This document shows, one piece after another, positions 24,109 to 33,815 of a stretch of DNA of 64,000 bases. The notes under the pieces were generated by a model that was given only the letters and a program-made list of their open reading frames with translations, searched no databases and was not told where the DNA came from. How positions within the stretch are numbered: the stretch's first letter is position 1; each line of letters starts with the position of its first letter. The stretch is taken from the NCBI RefSeq assembly GCF_001421665.1, contig NZ_LMKV01000030.1, positions 124,001-188,000 on the forward strand. The letters run 5' to 3'. The translations under genes were made by a program, and so were the position numbers. The stretch is from Sphingobium sp. Leaf26. Lineage in GTDB: Bacteria; Pseudomonadota; Alphaproteobacteria; Sphingomonadales; Sphingomonadaceae.

Positions 24109-25458
24109 CTATCTTTTCTTGCGCTGCTGTTCGATCGCGGCGCGGGATGTCATCGCGATATCCTGCGCCCGCAGATAGTCAACCGTGCCGGCCTGCAAAC
24201 CCTGCATCGCCGCGTCCGCGCTGCGCAGCGCCATCGGGTGCTGGCCCATCATGGCATAGCGTTCCGCCGTCGCCAGCGCGGCGCGGGGCGTGTCGCCGCG
24301 CCGCGCATAGACGACGCCCAACTGATACCAGGCGAAGGGATTTTCGCGATCCCGCTGCACGGCGAGGCGCAGCACCTGTTCGGCCTCGGCGAAATTGCTC
24401 TCATCCTCGGTCGCGATCAGCGCGTGGGACAGCAGCACGGAAATGAGCGGCTGGTTGGTGATCTTCACCGCCTCGCGCAGCGGCGCGACGGCATCCCTGG
24501 GCCGACCACTTTCCAGCAATATCTGCCCCTTCAATTCCAGGAAATAGGGGTCGTGCGGCGCGGCCGCCAGCAGCGCGTCGGCCTCCTCCAGTGCCTTTTG
24601 CGGATAGGCGCTCTTATGCCAGGCATAGGCCCGCGCATAATGGGCGGGGAGGGACTGGTCGGTCTCGGGATATTTCTGCAAGGTCTGGGTCGGTTCCGAT
24701 ACGAAGCCGATCAGCTTGGCCTTGATCCGCTCGAACCGCGCCTCCAGCACGGGATCGACCGGACGCTCCCACGCCGGATCGACGGTATAGACCTCGCGCA
24801 GCACATTGATGCGCTCGCCCGACAGCGGATGGGTGCGGCCGTAACTATTGTCCTGCGGAATCGCGAGGCGATATTCCTGATTTTGCAGCTTCTTGAAAAA
24901 TTCCAGACTGCCCTTGCCGCTCAACCCCGCCTTGGACAGGTACCGCGCGCCGGCCAGATCGGCGGAGCTTTCCTGCCCGCGCGAAAAGGCCAGATATTTG
25001 GTCATCGCCGCCTGCTGGCCCAGACCCATCAGGCCCATGCCCGCTTCCGCGCCGCCCGCCGCGATCGCCGCCGCGCCCAGCACCAGGCTCAATATGGTGA
25101 TGCCAGTGGCTTCCTTGATGCCCTCGCCCGACCGGATGACATGTCCGCCCTCGATATGGCCCAGTTCGTGCGCGACGACGCCCTGCAACTGGTTCACATT
25201 GTCGGCCTGCGCGATCAGCCCGCTATGCACCCAGACATATTGGCCGCCCGCGACGAAGGCGTTGATCTCCGGGTCGTTGATGACCATCACCTGGACGTTT
25301 TTCGGCTCCATGCCGGCCGCCTTGACCAACTGGCCCGACATGTCGGCCATGAAGGATTCGGTTTCGGCGTCGCGCAGGATGGACTGCGCCATGGCGGGCC
25401 GGGCCATCAGCGCGAGCGTGGCGATCGTCAGGACGCACAGTTTGGTCCGCCACCGCAT
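24109..25458 (-). CDS. Periplasmic M48 zinc metalloprotease with TPR repeats (BepA-like)
   Basis: The 449-residue protein has a signal peptide (ending ARPAMAQ), the M48 zinc site HELGH (97-101) followed by IEGGHVIRSG, a second-ligand region around ESSADLAGARYL, and a C-terminal half of TPR helices. BepA-type proteases degrade or assist misfolded outer-membrane proteins. The frame is open to 25566; the ATG at 25458 was chosen because the signal peptide starts there. It is coupled to the DsbA-like gene downstream. Confidence 0.92.
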   Translation of the reverse strand: MRWRTKLCVLTIATLALMARPAMAQSILRDAETESFMADMSGQLVKAAGMEPKNVQVMVINDPEINAFVAGGQYVWVHSGLIAQADNVNQLQGVVAHELGHIEGGHVIRSGEGIKEATGITILSLVLGAAAIAAGGAEAGMGLMGLGQQAAMTKYLAFSRGQESSADLAGARYLSKAGLSGKGSLEFFKKLQNQEYRLAIPQDNSYGRTHPLSGERINVLREVYTVDPAWERPVDPVLEARFERIKAKLIGFVSEPTQTLQKYPETDQSLPAHYARAYAWHKSAYPQKALEEADALLAAAPHDPYFLELKGQILLESGRPRDAVAPLREAVKITNQPLISVLLSHALIATEDESNFAEAEQVLRLAVQRDRENPFAWYQLGVVYARRGDTPRAALATAERYAMMGQHPMALRSADAAMQGLQAGTVDYLRAQDIAMTSRAAIEQQRKKR

Positions 25459-25632
25459 CAGGGGCGGGTCCGGGGCAGGGGAGCGCAGACCGTCACGCTC
25501 GCCTGATGGCAGGGCAGGGCTGAACCTGTCGTGAAGCGAGCGAGAATGAAAAGCGCCGCTGCGCACCGGTGGGGACCGGAAGGGCAGCGGCGCTCGTTCA
25601 TCAGCTATGGAGTCCAGATTGCCGAGGGGGGG

Positions 25633-28395
25633 TTACTGGCCGAAGGTGCGCTGCCACCAGCCGCGGCGCGGCTCGCCATTCTCGCCTTCGCCCTCTTCGC
25701 CGGCGCCGGCGGTTTCAGCGACGGGTGCGTCCGGCTCCGGCGCGGCTACCGCTTCGACGGCGGGGGCGACTGCCTCTGCCTCGGCGGCGGCAACGTCCGC
25801 CTTCTTGCGGCGGGTGCGCTTGGGCTTGGCCGGTGCCGCCTCGACAGGCGCTTCCTCGGCGACCGGGGCCGCTTCGACTGCGGGCGCTTCGGCCGCGACA
25901 TCGGCCTTCTTGCGACGGGTACGCTTCGGCTTGGCCGGCGCCTCCTCGGCAACCGCGTCGACGGGCGCTTCAACGGGCGCCTCGACCGGTGCAGCCGGTG
26001 CCTCGACTTCAGCCACGACCACCTCGGCAGCAGGCTCCGCCTCTGCCTTCTTGCGGGCACGCGGACGACGACGGGTCTTGGGCGCTTCCTCGACAGGGGC
26101 CTCAGGCGCGGCCTCGACCACGGCTTCCACCGCCGGTTCAGCGGCTTCGGCGACCGGTTCCGCCGTTTCGGCTTCACCGGCTTCCGCCTCTGCCTGCACG
26201 GCATCCTCGCCACCTTCGCGGCGGCGACGGCCACCACGGCGACCGCGACGACCACGACGGCGACCGGCGCCTTCATCTTCGTCAGCCGCGGCTTCGACAG
26301 GTGCCTCGGTCAGCTCTTCAGCCGCCTCGGCATCTTCGGCGTCGTCGGTTTCGCCGTCAGCCAGATCGGCCGCTTCCTCGCCACCTTCAGCGCCATTCTC
26401 GTCGCGCTGGCCGCCACGGCGGCGACGGCGACGGCGGCGACGGCGGCCGCCATCGCGATCCTCGTCCCCACGCTCGCCGCGCGGACCGCGTTCCTCCCGT
26501 TCGGACTCGGCTTCGGCTTCGGCCTCCTCGACCTCTTCCTCTTCTTCCTCCTCGATGACGTCCAGATCGTCATCCTCTTCCGGCAGCGGCGCATAGCTCA
26601 CGACGCGCTCAGGGCGCGGGCCGTTGGCCTCCACCGACATGCGGGCGCCCTCGATCTCGCCATCGGGCAGGACTTCGATCCGCACGCCATAGCGCTGTTC
26701 GATCTCGTCCAGTTCGGCACGCTTGTTGTTGAGGACGTAGAAAGCCGCTTCCTGGCTGGCGCGCAGGGTGATGAGGCTGCCGCGACCACGGGCCGCTTCC
26801 TCTTCCAGCATGCGCAGCGCGCCCAGGCCCGCCGACGATGCGGTGCGGACGAGGCCGGTGCCTTCGCAATGCGGGCACTGGCGGGTCGATGCTTCCAGCA
26901 CGCCGGTACGCAAGCGCTGGCGGCTCATTTCCATCAGGCCGAAGCCGGAGATGCGGCCGACCTGAATGCGGGCGCGATCGTCCTTCAACGCCTCCTTCAT
27001 CGCCTTCTCGACCTTGCGGATGTTGGAGTTCACCTCCATGTCGATGAAGTCGATGACGACGAGGCCGGCCATGTCGCGCAGGCGGAGCTGGCGCGCGATT
27101 TCACGCGCGGCTTCCAGGTTGGTGGCGACGGCGGTCTGTTCGATGCCATGTTCGCGGGTCGACCGGCCGGAGTTGATGTCGATCGACACCAGCGCCTCGG
27201 TCGGGTTGATGACCAGATAGCCACCGGACTTCAACTGCACGACCGGGTTGTACATCGCGGCGAGCTGCTCTTCGACGCTGGCGCGCTGGAACAGCGACAC
27301 CGGATCGGCATATTGCTTCACCCGCCGGGCATGGCTGGGCATCAGCAGGCGCATGAAGTCCTTGGCGGCCTGGTAGCCATGCTCGCCCTCGACGATCACT
27401 TCCTCGATATCCTTGTTGTAGATATCGCGGATCGCCCGCTTGATGAGGTCGCTGTCGTTGTGGATCAGCTCAGGCGCGGCGGCGCTCAGCGTCTTCTCGC
27501 GAATCTCGTCCCACAGACGGGCGAGATAGTCGAAGTCGCGCTTGATCTCCGGCTTGGTGCGCTGGAGGCCGGCGGTGCGCACGATGCAGCCCATCGAAGA
27601 CGGCAGCGCCATTTCGGCGATGATCGTCTTCAACCGCTTGCGGTCGGCCGCATTGCTGATCTTGCGCGAAATGCCACCGCCATGGCTGGTGTTGGGCATC
27701 AGCACGCAATAGCGGCCGGCCAGCGACAGATAGGTGGTCAGCGCCGCGCCCTTGTTGCCGCGCTCTTCCTTGACGACCTGGACCAGCAGCACCTGACGGC
27801 GCTTGATGACGTCCTGGATCTTGTAGCGGCGGCGCAGCGCCATGCGCTTGCGGCGCAGTTCGTCGGCGGCATCGTCGCCACCCCGGCCACGCCCGCGTCC
27901 ACCGCCGCGACGACCACCGCGCCCGGCGTCCGCCTCGCTCGATTCGCCGGTTTCGCCGCTTTCGGCCTGCTCGCCTTCTTCCTCATCGTCATGATGATGG
28001 CTGGCCTCGACATATTCGACGCCGCCTTCGGGCGCGACATGATCGTGATGATCACGATCCTCGTCTTCATCGTCATAATCGGCGCGCAGCGCGGCTTCTT
28101 CTTCCGCATGGGCGCGCTCTTCACGCAGCAGCGCTTCGCGGTCCTCGCGCGGGATCTGGTAATAATCCGGATGGATTTCGCTGAAGGCCAGGAAACCGTG
28201 GCGGTTGCCGCCATAATCGACGAACGCCGCCTGGAGCGATGGCTCCACGCGGGTCACTTTGGCCAGATAGATATTGCCCTTGAGCTGCTTGTGCTCAGCG
28301 GATTCGAAGTCGAACTCCTCGATCCGGTTACCCTTGACGACCGCGACACGGGTTTCTTCCCGGTGGCGCGCGTCGATCAGCATACGCATTGTCAT
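25633..28395 (-). CDS. rne: Ribonuclease E/G
   Basis: The 920-residue protein has the RNase E catalytic half: an N-terminal RNase-H-like/S1 region, the DNase-I-like catalytic core with DFIDMEVNSNIRKVEKAM, and the Zn-link CPHC near residue 507. The S1 domain is split by an insertion of about 90 residues (roughly 95-185) that is acidic, His-rich and then RGG-rich, a feature seen in alphaproteobacterial RNase E. The C-terminal half (from about 590) is low-complexity, alternating acidic and Arg-rich blocks, with a 35-residue unit (PKRTRRKKADVAAEAP...) in tandem, and ends GWWQRTFGQ. It initiates mRNA decay and rRNA processing and scaffolds the degradosome. Confidence 0.95.
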   Translation of the reverse strand: MTMRMLIDARHREETRVAVVKGNRIEEFDFESAEHKQLKGNIYLAKVTRVEPSLQAAFVDYGGNRHGFLAFSEIHPDYYQIPREDREALLREERAHAEEEAALRADYDDEDEDRDHHDHVAPEGGVEYVEASHHHDDEEEGEQAESGETGESSEADAGRGGRRGGGRGRGRGGDDAADELRRKRMALRRRYKIQDVIKRRQVLLVQVVKEERGNKGAALTTYLSLAGRYCVLMPNTSHGGGISRKISNAADRKRLKTIIAEMALPSSMGCIVRTAGLQRTKPEIKRDFDYLARLWDEIREKTLSAAAPELIHNDSDLIKRAIRDIYNKDIEEVIVEGEHGYQAAKDFMRLLMPSHARRVKQYADPVSLFQRASVEEQLAAMYNPVVQLKSGGYLVINPTEALVSIDINSGRSTREHGIEQTAVATNLEAAREIARQLRLRDMAGLVVIDFIDMEVNSNIRKVEKAMKEALKDDRARIQVGRISGFGLMEMSRQRLRTGVLEASTRQCPHCEGTGLVRTASSAGLGALRMLEEEAARGRGSLITLRASQEAAFYVLNNKRAELDEIEQRYGVRIEVLPDGEIEGARMSVEANGPRPERVVSYAPLPEEDDDLDVIEEEEEEEVEEAEAEAESEREERGPRGERGDEDRDGGRRRRRRRRRRGGQRDENGAEGGEEAADLADGETDDAEDAEAAEELTEAPVEAAADEDEGAGRRRGRRGRRGGRRRREGGEDAVQAEAEAGEAETAEPVAEAAEPAVEAVVEAAPEAPVEEAPKTRRRPRARKKAEAEPAAEVVVAEVEAPAAPVEAPVEAPVDAVAEEAPAKPKRTRRKKADVAAEAPAVEAAPVAEEAPVEAAPAKPKRTRRKKADVAAAEAEAVAPAVEAVAAPEPDAPVAETAGAGEEGEGENGEPRRGWWQRTFGQ

Positions 28396-28919
28396 TTATG
28401 AGTCTCCGGCGTCGGCGGGCTGCGGCACAGGGCCGCGCCGCCACGCGATAGTGAAGGGACGGCCGGGCGCGCTCCGTTAAGGGCGCGGGTGTCGGCATCG
28501 TCCAGGTTTCAAAGGAAGGATGCGTGTCTGCTGCGTCGGCAGGGCCGGACAAGGCGCCGGGCCGCTCCATCCACGCCGCTACGCCCGTTGCCGGGGTGAG
28601 CGTGGAATGGAAATCTTGCCTCATGCAGCGTCAACCTGTTCATATCATCGGCGGGGGTGCGATCCCGCGACCGCCGATGCTTATCTCATTGCCCTGAAAG
28701 GCGCTCTCGATAAGGGCGGTCCTGTCAGTTATATGAACGGGTAGCAGTCAAATACCCATGGGGCAACGTCTGCCTGAAATATTGTGACGCGCCTGCCACA
28801 TTTGGTCGTCTCCGCCTTTTCATGCTGAAGCGCGCGTTAACCGTCTCATTTTACGCGACTCGAACGGCTGATGCTTAATCCGATATTCAGCGTGGGGACG
28901 CTCAAGACGGAACATCGTC
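28396..28919. promoter_or_regulatory. Divergent rne/amiC control region
   Basis: This 524-bp gap separates the divergent rne and amiC starts and holds no convincing gene. The only strong structure is a perfect 9-bp stem (CATCGGCGG/CCGCCGATG) at 28646-28679 enclosing a 16-base GC-rich loop; it lies about 250 bp upstream of rne. The long rne side could be an extended leader used in autoregulation, as known for E. coli RNase E, but this is inference. A small plus-strand frame at 28520-28744 has no features of a real gene. Confidence 0.45.
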
Positions 28920-30200
28920 ATGAAAATTGGCTGGACGGCCGACCGTCGTGCGTTGCACAAGCAGCGCATGTTCCAGAGCCTTGCCCTGGCAGGGATGATT
29001 ATCGCAGCCGCTCCGGGCAGCGCGGGCGGCATCGCCGGAGTCGATGTGCGGGACGATGCTGTCGTCGTGCGCTTCGATGGCCGCGTCGACGGTGCGTCGG
29101 CTTTCCTGCTGGATGCGCCGCGCCGGGTCGCATTGGATATCGACGGCGCGCAGATGGGGCGTTTCCAGTTTGCGCCGGGCAAGGGCAATATTGCCGCGGT
29201 GCGCCAGGGGCAGTTGAACAGCGGAACCGCGCGGGTGGTGCTGGACCTGTCTTCCCCCGCGACGCTTGGCAACCTGCAAATGGCGCCGGACGGCAAGTCG
29301 CTCAGCTTCTCGCTCCAGGGTGTCAGCGACACGCGCTTCCGCAGCGAAGTCGGCAAGGGGCGTACCCGGTTCGACGCGCCGGTCGATATGGCCGCCCGTC
29401 CGCAAAGGCGCATCCATTCCATCACCGTGCCGATCCCGGCCGCCGCGCGTGGCGTGGCCCTGCCGGCGGTGGAGGGCGCGCATGACGGCGCCCGGCCGCT
29501 GGTGGTGATCGACGCCGGCCATGGTGGCCATGATCCCGGCGCGATCAACAAGGAAAATGGCAAGCGCGAAAAGGACGTCACGCTCGCCATCGCCCAGGCG
29601 ATTCGCGACCAGTTGGTAAAGTCAGGCCGCGTGCGCGTGGCCCTGACCCGCGACGACGACAAATTCCTCGTGCTTCAGGAACGTTATGGCATCGCGCGCA
29701 AGCTGGGCGCGGACCTGTTCATCTCCATCCATGCCGACGCGGCGGAAAATACGGAGGCGCATGGCGCGACCGTCTACACCCTGTCCGAAACCGCGTCCGA
29801 CCGCGAGGCGGCCCGGCTTGCGGCGCGGGAGAATAAGGCGGACATCATCAATGGCGTGAACCTCGGCGGCCAGTCGGGCGACGTCTCCTCCATCCTGATC
29901 GACCTGACGCAGCGCGAATCGATGAACATCTCGGCCAGTTTCGCGCGCCTGCTCCAGCGCGAGGCCGCGCCCTATGTGCCCTTCCGCAGCGCCTATCACC
30001 GTTTCGCCTCGCTGATGGTGCTCAAGGCCCCGGACACGCCATCGATCCTGTTTGAAACCGGCTATATCAGCAATGAGGCCGACAGCGCCTTCCTCTCCTC
30101 GCGAGAGGGGCAGGGGAAGATCGCCCGCGGCGTTGCCCGCGCGATCGAGGTGCATTTCGCCCGCAAGCTGGCGATGCGGGACGGCACGGCCGGCGGCTGA
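28920..30200 (+). CDS. amiC: N-acetylmuramoyl-L-alanine amidase
   Basis: The 426-residue protein has a signal sequence (about 1-36), an AMIN-like domain (about 37-145; VRFDGRVDGASAFLLDAPRR) and an Amidase_3 domain with zinc/catalytic motifs VIDAGHGGHDPGA, KREKDVTLAIA, FISIHADAAEN and SILFETGYISNEAD. It cleaves the stem peptide from glycan during daughter-cell separation in the periplasm. It is followed by PBP1A on the same strand, the usual alphaproteobacterial order. Confidence 0.95.
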   Translation: MKIGWTADRRALHKQRMFQSLALAGMIIAAAPGSAGGIAGVDVRDDAVVVRFDGRVDGASAFLLDAPRRVALDIDGAQMGRFQFAPGKGNIAAVRQGQLNSGTARVVLDLSSPATLGNLQMAPDGKSLSFSLQGVSDTRFRSEVGKGRTRFDAPVDMAARPQRRIHSITVPIPAAARGVALPAVEGAHDGARPLVVIDAGHGGHDPGAINKENGKREKDVTLAIAQAIRDQLVKSGRVRVALTRDDDKFLVLQERYGIARKLGADLFISIHADAAENTEAHGATVYTLSETASDREAARLAARENKADIINGVNLGGQSGDVSSILIDLTQRESMNISASFARLLQREAAPYVPFRSAYHRFASLMVLKAPDTPSILFETGYISNEADSAFLSSREGQGKIARGVARAIEVHFARKLAMRDGTAGG

Positions 30201-30202
30201 CC

Positions 30203-30304
30203 TGTCCTATCGGCCCGGCTTCTGCTATCTTGGCAGCGCCTTTCCGATAGGATCAGGTCCGCGCAATAAAATGTCCGAATCTGCGGGAAATGTGCGAAGT
30301 TAAG
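30203..30304 (+). repeat. About 100-bp element with micro-ORF, copy 1
   Basis: The block starts TGTCCTATCGGCCC, contains TGCTAT and AGCGCC, then AATAAAATGTCCGAA, and ends GCGGGAAATGTGCGAAGT-TAAG. A second copy is at 59276-59394 in the same order. Both hold an ATG-started micro-ORF; here it is MSESAGNVRS-stop (30271-30303). It starts 2 bp past the amiC stop and ends 102 bp before PBP1A. Its nature (leader peptide, small RNA or repeat) is not known. Confidence 0.55.
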
Positions 30305-30338
30305 GGCCGGAGCGCCGGACGCCAGGGCAGGGGCGACC

Positions 30339-30364
30339 GGATGATGCGGCGGATCGCATCATCC
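30339..30364. terminator. Hairpin between amiC and mrcA
   Basis: Perfect 10-bp arms GGATGATGCG/CGCATCATCC with a 6-base loop. It lacks a T-run and precedes the PBP1A start by 42 bp, so it could be a weak terminator or a leader structure of mrcA. Confidence 0.35.
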
Positions 30365-30406
30365 CCACTGGCCTTGGCCGCAATTTGACCCTAGAGCCTC
30401 TTTCCC

Positions 30407-32950
30407 ATGGAAGAGGCCCGTTCCGATACCGCCCCATCGTCTTTCGCCTATCGCTTGCGCCGTGACGCCGGGGGCTTTTTGAGTCGCTTGGCGCCACTCT
30501 GGTCGCGGCGGCTGTTTCGCTGGGCGATCATCGCGCTGGGCGGGCTGCTGCTCGGCATGGGCCTGTTCTGGCTGATCTTCGCGCGTGGCCTGCCGGACGC
30601 AGCGACGCTGCTGGAATATGAGCCGCCGCTGCCGACCATCGTGCGCGACATCAACGGCCAGCCGGTCCACAGCTATGCCCGCGAACGGCGGGTCCAGCTA
30701 CAATATAGCGATTATCCGCAGCAGCTTATCCACGCCTATCTGGCGGCGGAGGACAAGACCTTCTTCGAACATCATGGCGTCGACATTCCCGGCTTTGCCG
30801 GTGCGGTGGTCGATTATGCCAGCAAGCTGGGTTCGGGCCAGCGCGCCCGTGGCGGTTCCACCATCACCCAGCAGGTGGCCAAGAACCTCCTAATCGGCGA
30901 CGAATATTCGCCCACGCGCAAGGTGAAGGAGATGATCCTCGCCTACCGCATGGAAAATGTGCTGAGCAAACAGCAGATCCTCGAACTCTACCTCAACCAG
31001 ATTTTCCTCGGCCGGAACGCCTATGGCGTACAGGCCGCCGCGCGCGCCTATTTCGACAAGGATGTCGCCGACCTGCAACTCCATGAAATGGCCTATCTGT
31101 CGATCCTGCCCAAGGGACCGGCCAATTATCGCCCCGAAAGCGAAACGGGCCATGCCCGCGCGCTCGACCGCCGCAACTGGTCCTTGGGCGAAATGGAAAA
31201 GAATGGCTGGATCACCGCCGCCCAGCGCGATGCCGCGCGCGCCCAGCCGCTCGGCACCGTCGCGGCGCACGGCTCCAGCTTCGATGCCCGCGCCGGCGGC
31301 TATTATATGGAGGAAGTGCGTCGTCGGCTGATCCAGCTATTCGGTGAAAAGGCGGAGGACGGTCCCAACAGCGTCTATGCCGGCGGGCTGTGGGTGCGCA
31401 GCCCCTATGACCCGGTGTTGCAGGACAATGTCGCGACCGCGCTGCGCAACGGGTTGCTGCGTTTCGATGCAGGGCGCGGCTGGTCCGGCCCGGTCGGCCA
31501 TGTCAATGTCGACAATGGCTGGGAGCGGGAACTGGCCGCCAGCTATATCGACGTCGATTATGCGGAATGGCGCATTGCCGTGGTCATCAGTCGCAGTGCG
31601 ACCGACGCCCAGATCGGCTTTGCCGACGGCAGCACCGGCACCCTGCCGGCCAGCGCCGCCAACACCCCCTATCGCAAGACCGGCGGCCCGGCATTTTCCG
31701 CGATGAAGCCAGGCGACCTGATCGCCGTGGCGCGCAACGGATCGAACTGGGCGCTGCGCAACATTCCCGAAGTGTCGGGCGGCATGGTCGCGCAGGAAGT
31801 CCATTCGGGCCGCATCCGCGCGATGCAGGGCGGCTTCGATTCGCGCCTGTCCAGCTATAACCGCGCGACGCAGGCGATGCGTCAGCCCGGTTCCACCATC
31901 AAACCCTTCGTCTACGCCGCCGCTCTGGACGCCGGCATGACCCCGGCCTCGATCATCGTCGATGGGCCGCTCTGCGTCTATCAGGGCGCGGGCCTGGGCC
32001 AGAAATGCTTCCGCAATTTCTCCGGCGGCAGCGCCGGTCCGCAGACGATGCGCTGGGGCGTCGAGCAGTCGCGCAACCTGATGACCGTGCGCGCCGCCAG
32101 CCAGACCGGCATGGACCGCGTCGTACGCACCATCAGGACTATGGGCATCGGCGACTATCAGCCTTATCTCTCCTTCGCGCTGGGCGCGGGCGAGACGACG
32201 GTGGAGCGGATGGTCAACGCCTATGCGACGCTCGCCAATCAGGGGAAGCAGTTCCCGTCCAAGGTGATGGACTATGTGCAGGATCGGCGCGGCAAGGTGA
32301 TCTGGCCGGAACGCTGGCGTCCGTGCGATGGCTGCAACATGGCGAACTGGGACGGCAAGCCCATGCCGCGCTTCGGCATGGAGGGCAAGCAGGTCATGAA
32401 CCCGATGACCGCCTTTCAGGTCGTCCACATCGCCGAAGGCGTGATCCAGCGTGGCACCGCCACGGTGCTGGCCGATCTGAAGCGTCCCCTGTTCGGCAAG
32501 ACCGGCACCACCAACGGCCCGACCAACGTGTGGTTCGTGGGCGGATCGCCCGATATCGTTGCCGGCGTCTATGTCGGCTATGACCAGCCACGGAGTCTCG
32601 GCGGCTGGGCACAGGGCGGTCGCATCGCCGCGCCGATCTGGAAGGCAGCGATGACGCCGCTGCTGGAAACCATGCCCAAGACGCCCTTCGTCGCCCCGGC
32701 CGGCATCCGCATGGTCGCGATCGACCGGCGGTCGGGCAAGCGCGTCTATGGCGCCTGGCCCGGCACCGACGCCAAGCCCGCGATCATCTGGGAAGCATTC
32801 AAGCCCGAATCCGAACCGCGCCGCACCATCCGCAAGGAAGAGGCCGAGGAACAGGCCAAGGTCGCCGCCGCCCGCGCCGACCGCGCTGTAGCCGGCGGTC
32901 GCCGCCGCACCGACGCCGACTTCCTGGAAGGGCAGGGCGGGATTTATTGA
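30407..32950 (+). CDS. mrcA: Penicillin-binding protein 1A, bifunctional
   Basis: The 847-residue protein has one N-terminal membrane anchor (about 36-60), a GT51 transglycosylase domain with catalytic Glu115 in AAEDKTFFEHHGVD plus RGGSTITQQVAKN, and a transpeptidase domain with the SxxK motif in RQPGSTIKPFVY (about 495), the SxN motif in EQSRNLMTVR and KTGTT near 697. A basic tail of about 50 residues follows. It polymerises and cross-links peptidoglycan. The gap to prfB downstream is occupied by minus-strand genes and repeats. Confidence 0.96.
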   Translation: MEEARSDTAPSSFAYRLRRDAGGFLSRLAPLWSRRLFRWAIIALGGLLLGMGLFWLIFARGLPDAATLLEYEPPLPTIVRDINGQPVHSYARERRVQLQYSDYPQQLIHAYLAAEDKTFFEHHGVDIPGFAGAVVDYASKLGSGQRARGGSTITQQVAKNLLIGDEYSPTRKVKEMILAYRMENVLSKQQILELYLNQIFLGRNAYGVQAAARAYFDKDVADLQLHEMAYLSILPKGPANYRPESETGHARALDRRNWSLGEMEKNGWITAAQRDAARAQPLGTVAAHGSSFDARAGGYYMEEVRRRLIQLFGEKAEDGPNSVYAGGLWVRSPYDPVLQDNVATALRNGLLRFDAGRGWSGPVGHVNVDNGWERELAASYIDVDYAEWRIAVVISRSATDAQIGFADGSTGTLPASAANTPYRKTGGPAFSAMKPGDLIAVARNGSNWALRNIPEVSGGMVAQEVHSGRIRAMQGGFDSRLSSYNRATQAMRQPGSTIKPFVYAAALDAGMTPASIIVDGPLCVYQGAGLGQKCFRNFSGGSAGPQTMRWGVEQSRNLMTVRAASQTGMDRVVRTIRTMGIGDYQPYLSFALGAGETTVERMVNAYATLANQGKQFPSKVMDYVQDRRGKVIWPERWRPCDGCNMANWDGKPMPRFGMEGKQVMNPMTAFQVVHIAEGVIQRGTATVLADLKRPLFGKTGTTNGPTNVWFVGGSPDIVAGVYVGYDQPRSLGGWAQGGRIAAPIWKAAMTPLLETMPKTPFVAPAGIRMVAIDRRSGKRVYGAWPGTDAKPAIIWEAFKPESEPRRTIRKEEAEEQAKVAAARADRAVAGGRRRTDADFLEGQGGIY

Positions 32951-32997
32951 GGGGGGGGGGCGCCATCGAGGCCCCCTTCGATTATGTCCGCCTTTGT

Positions 32998-33636
32998 TCA
33001 GGAGGTGCGCAGATACACCGCATTGGATGGTGTCGAAGCGGCATATCTATAGCCATGGCCTGTCAGCAACTGGTCGAGCGCCGCATAGGCCGGGTTGCCA
33101 TAGGCCATTTCCACGCACACGACGCTTGGCCGCCAAAGGTCCAGCGCGGCCGTTTCCAGCACCGCAAGGTCATGGCCTTCCGCATCGACGGACAGCACCC
33201 CGTAATTTTTCGGCACATCATGCTTGCGCAGCAGGTCGCTCAGAGGGGCCGTCTCGACGTTGATCTTGACCGATCGCAGGCCGAAGGGAACCCCTTCCGG
33301 CGAGAGCGACGATCCCATCTGTAACAGATCGCGGTCCGGTTCGTCGGTAACGAAGAACTCCGCCATGCCGGCGACTGGGGCGATCGCCTTTTCCTCGACG
33401 ATGACCCCTGGCTTGCCCGCATAGATGTCGCGGCAATGCTGTGCGAACTTCGCAATCGGCTCGACCAGCAGCAGGTTCCAGCCCTTTTGGCCGAAAAGCC
33501 AGCTATTGCTCCAGCTTTTCCCGTCATTGGCGCCTACGTCGATAAAATAGGGCGCATAATCATGTCCGCTGGCGCCAAGTACCGATGCGATGACGACATC
33601 CTCGTTGAACTGGCTGAAGCTCGCGTCGATTTGCAT
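32998..33636 (-). CDS. FkbM family methyltransferase
   Basis: The 212-residue protein has SAM-binding motif YFIDVGANDGKSWSNSW, an acidic strand end LLLVEPI, and FkbM-typical segments YGVLSVDAEGHDLAVLE and VCVEMAYGN. FkbM-type enzymes O-methylate sugars or small molecules. A strong ribosome-binding site (GGGAGG) precedes the ATG. The gene sits alone, opposite to PBP1A and prfB, next to a 105-bp repeat, and so looks like an insertion into the mrcA-prfB junction. Confidence 0.9.
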   Translation of the reverse strand: MQIDASFSQFNEDVVIASVLGASGHDYAPYFIDVGANDGKSWSNSWLFGQKGWNLLLVEPIAKFAQHCRDIYAGKPGVIVEEKAIAPVAGMAEFFVTDEPDRDLLQMGSSLSPEGVPFGLRSVKINVETAPLSDLLRKHDVPKNYGVLSVDAEGHDLAVLETAALDLWRPSVVCVEMAYGNPAYAALDQLLTGHGYRYAASTPSNAVYLRTS

Positions 33637-33655
33637 ATCCTGCCTCCCGTGGGTC

Positions 33656-33760
33656 TAGAGCGCGCTGCGTTGAATCCGACGCAGGTCGCGCGCTCTAGTT
33701 TTTTGTTTTCGCATCGTTTTAAGCGAAAAAGCGGTTCCCACTTGTTCGCACGATGCTCTA
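33656..33760 (+). repeat. 105-bp two-hairpin repeat, copy 2
   Basis: It has the same layout as the copies at 19085 (inverted), 53454 and 59129: TAGAGCGCGCTGCGTT ... GCGCGCTCTAG, then GCATCGTTTTAAGCG ... CGATGCTCTA. Both outer ends TAGAGC/GCTCTA are intact. It lies 19 bp upstream of the FkbM gene start and is the only copy not at a stop codon. Confidence 0.85.
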
Positions 33761-33815
33761 TTGCGCTTAGGGAGGCCAGGGGGGCGTGGCAAGATGGGCC
33801 ACATGGCATTTCAGC

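Noticed and set aside
25531..28401. 956-codon open frame on the plus strand opposite rne
   Set aside because: It is fully antisense to a well-supported RNase E. Its translation is a low-complexity Arg/Gly/Phe product explained by GC-rich codon bias.
28520..28744. 74-codon plus-strand frame between rne and amiC
   Set aside because: No ribosome-binding site, no domain, and an unlikely composition (Arg/Cys/Gly-rich); more likely non-coding leader.
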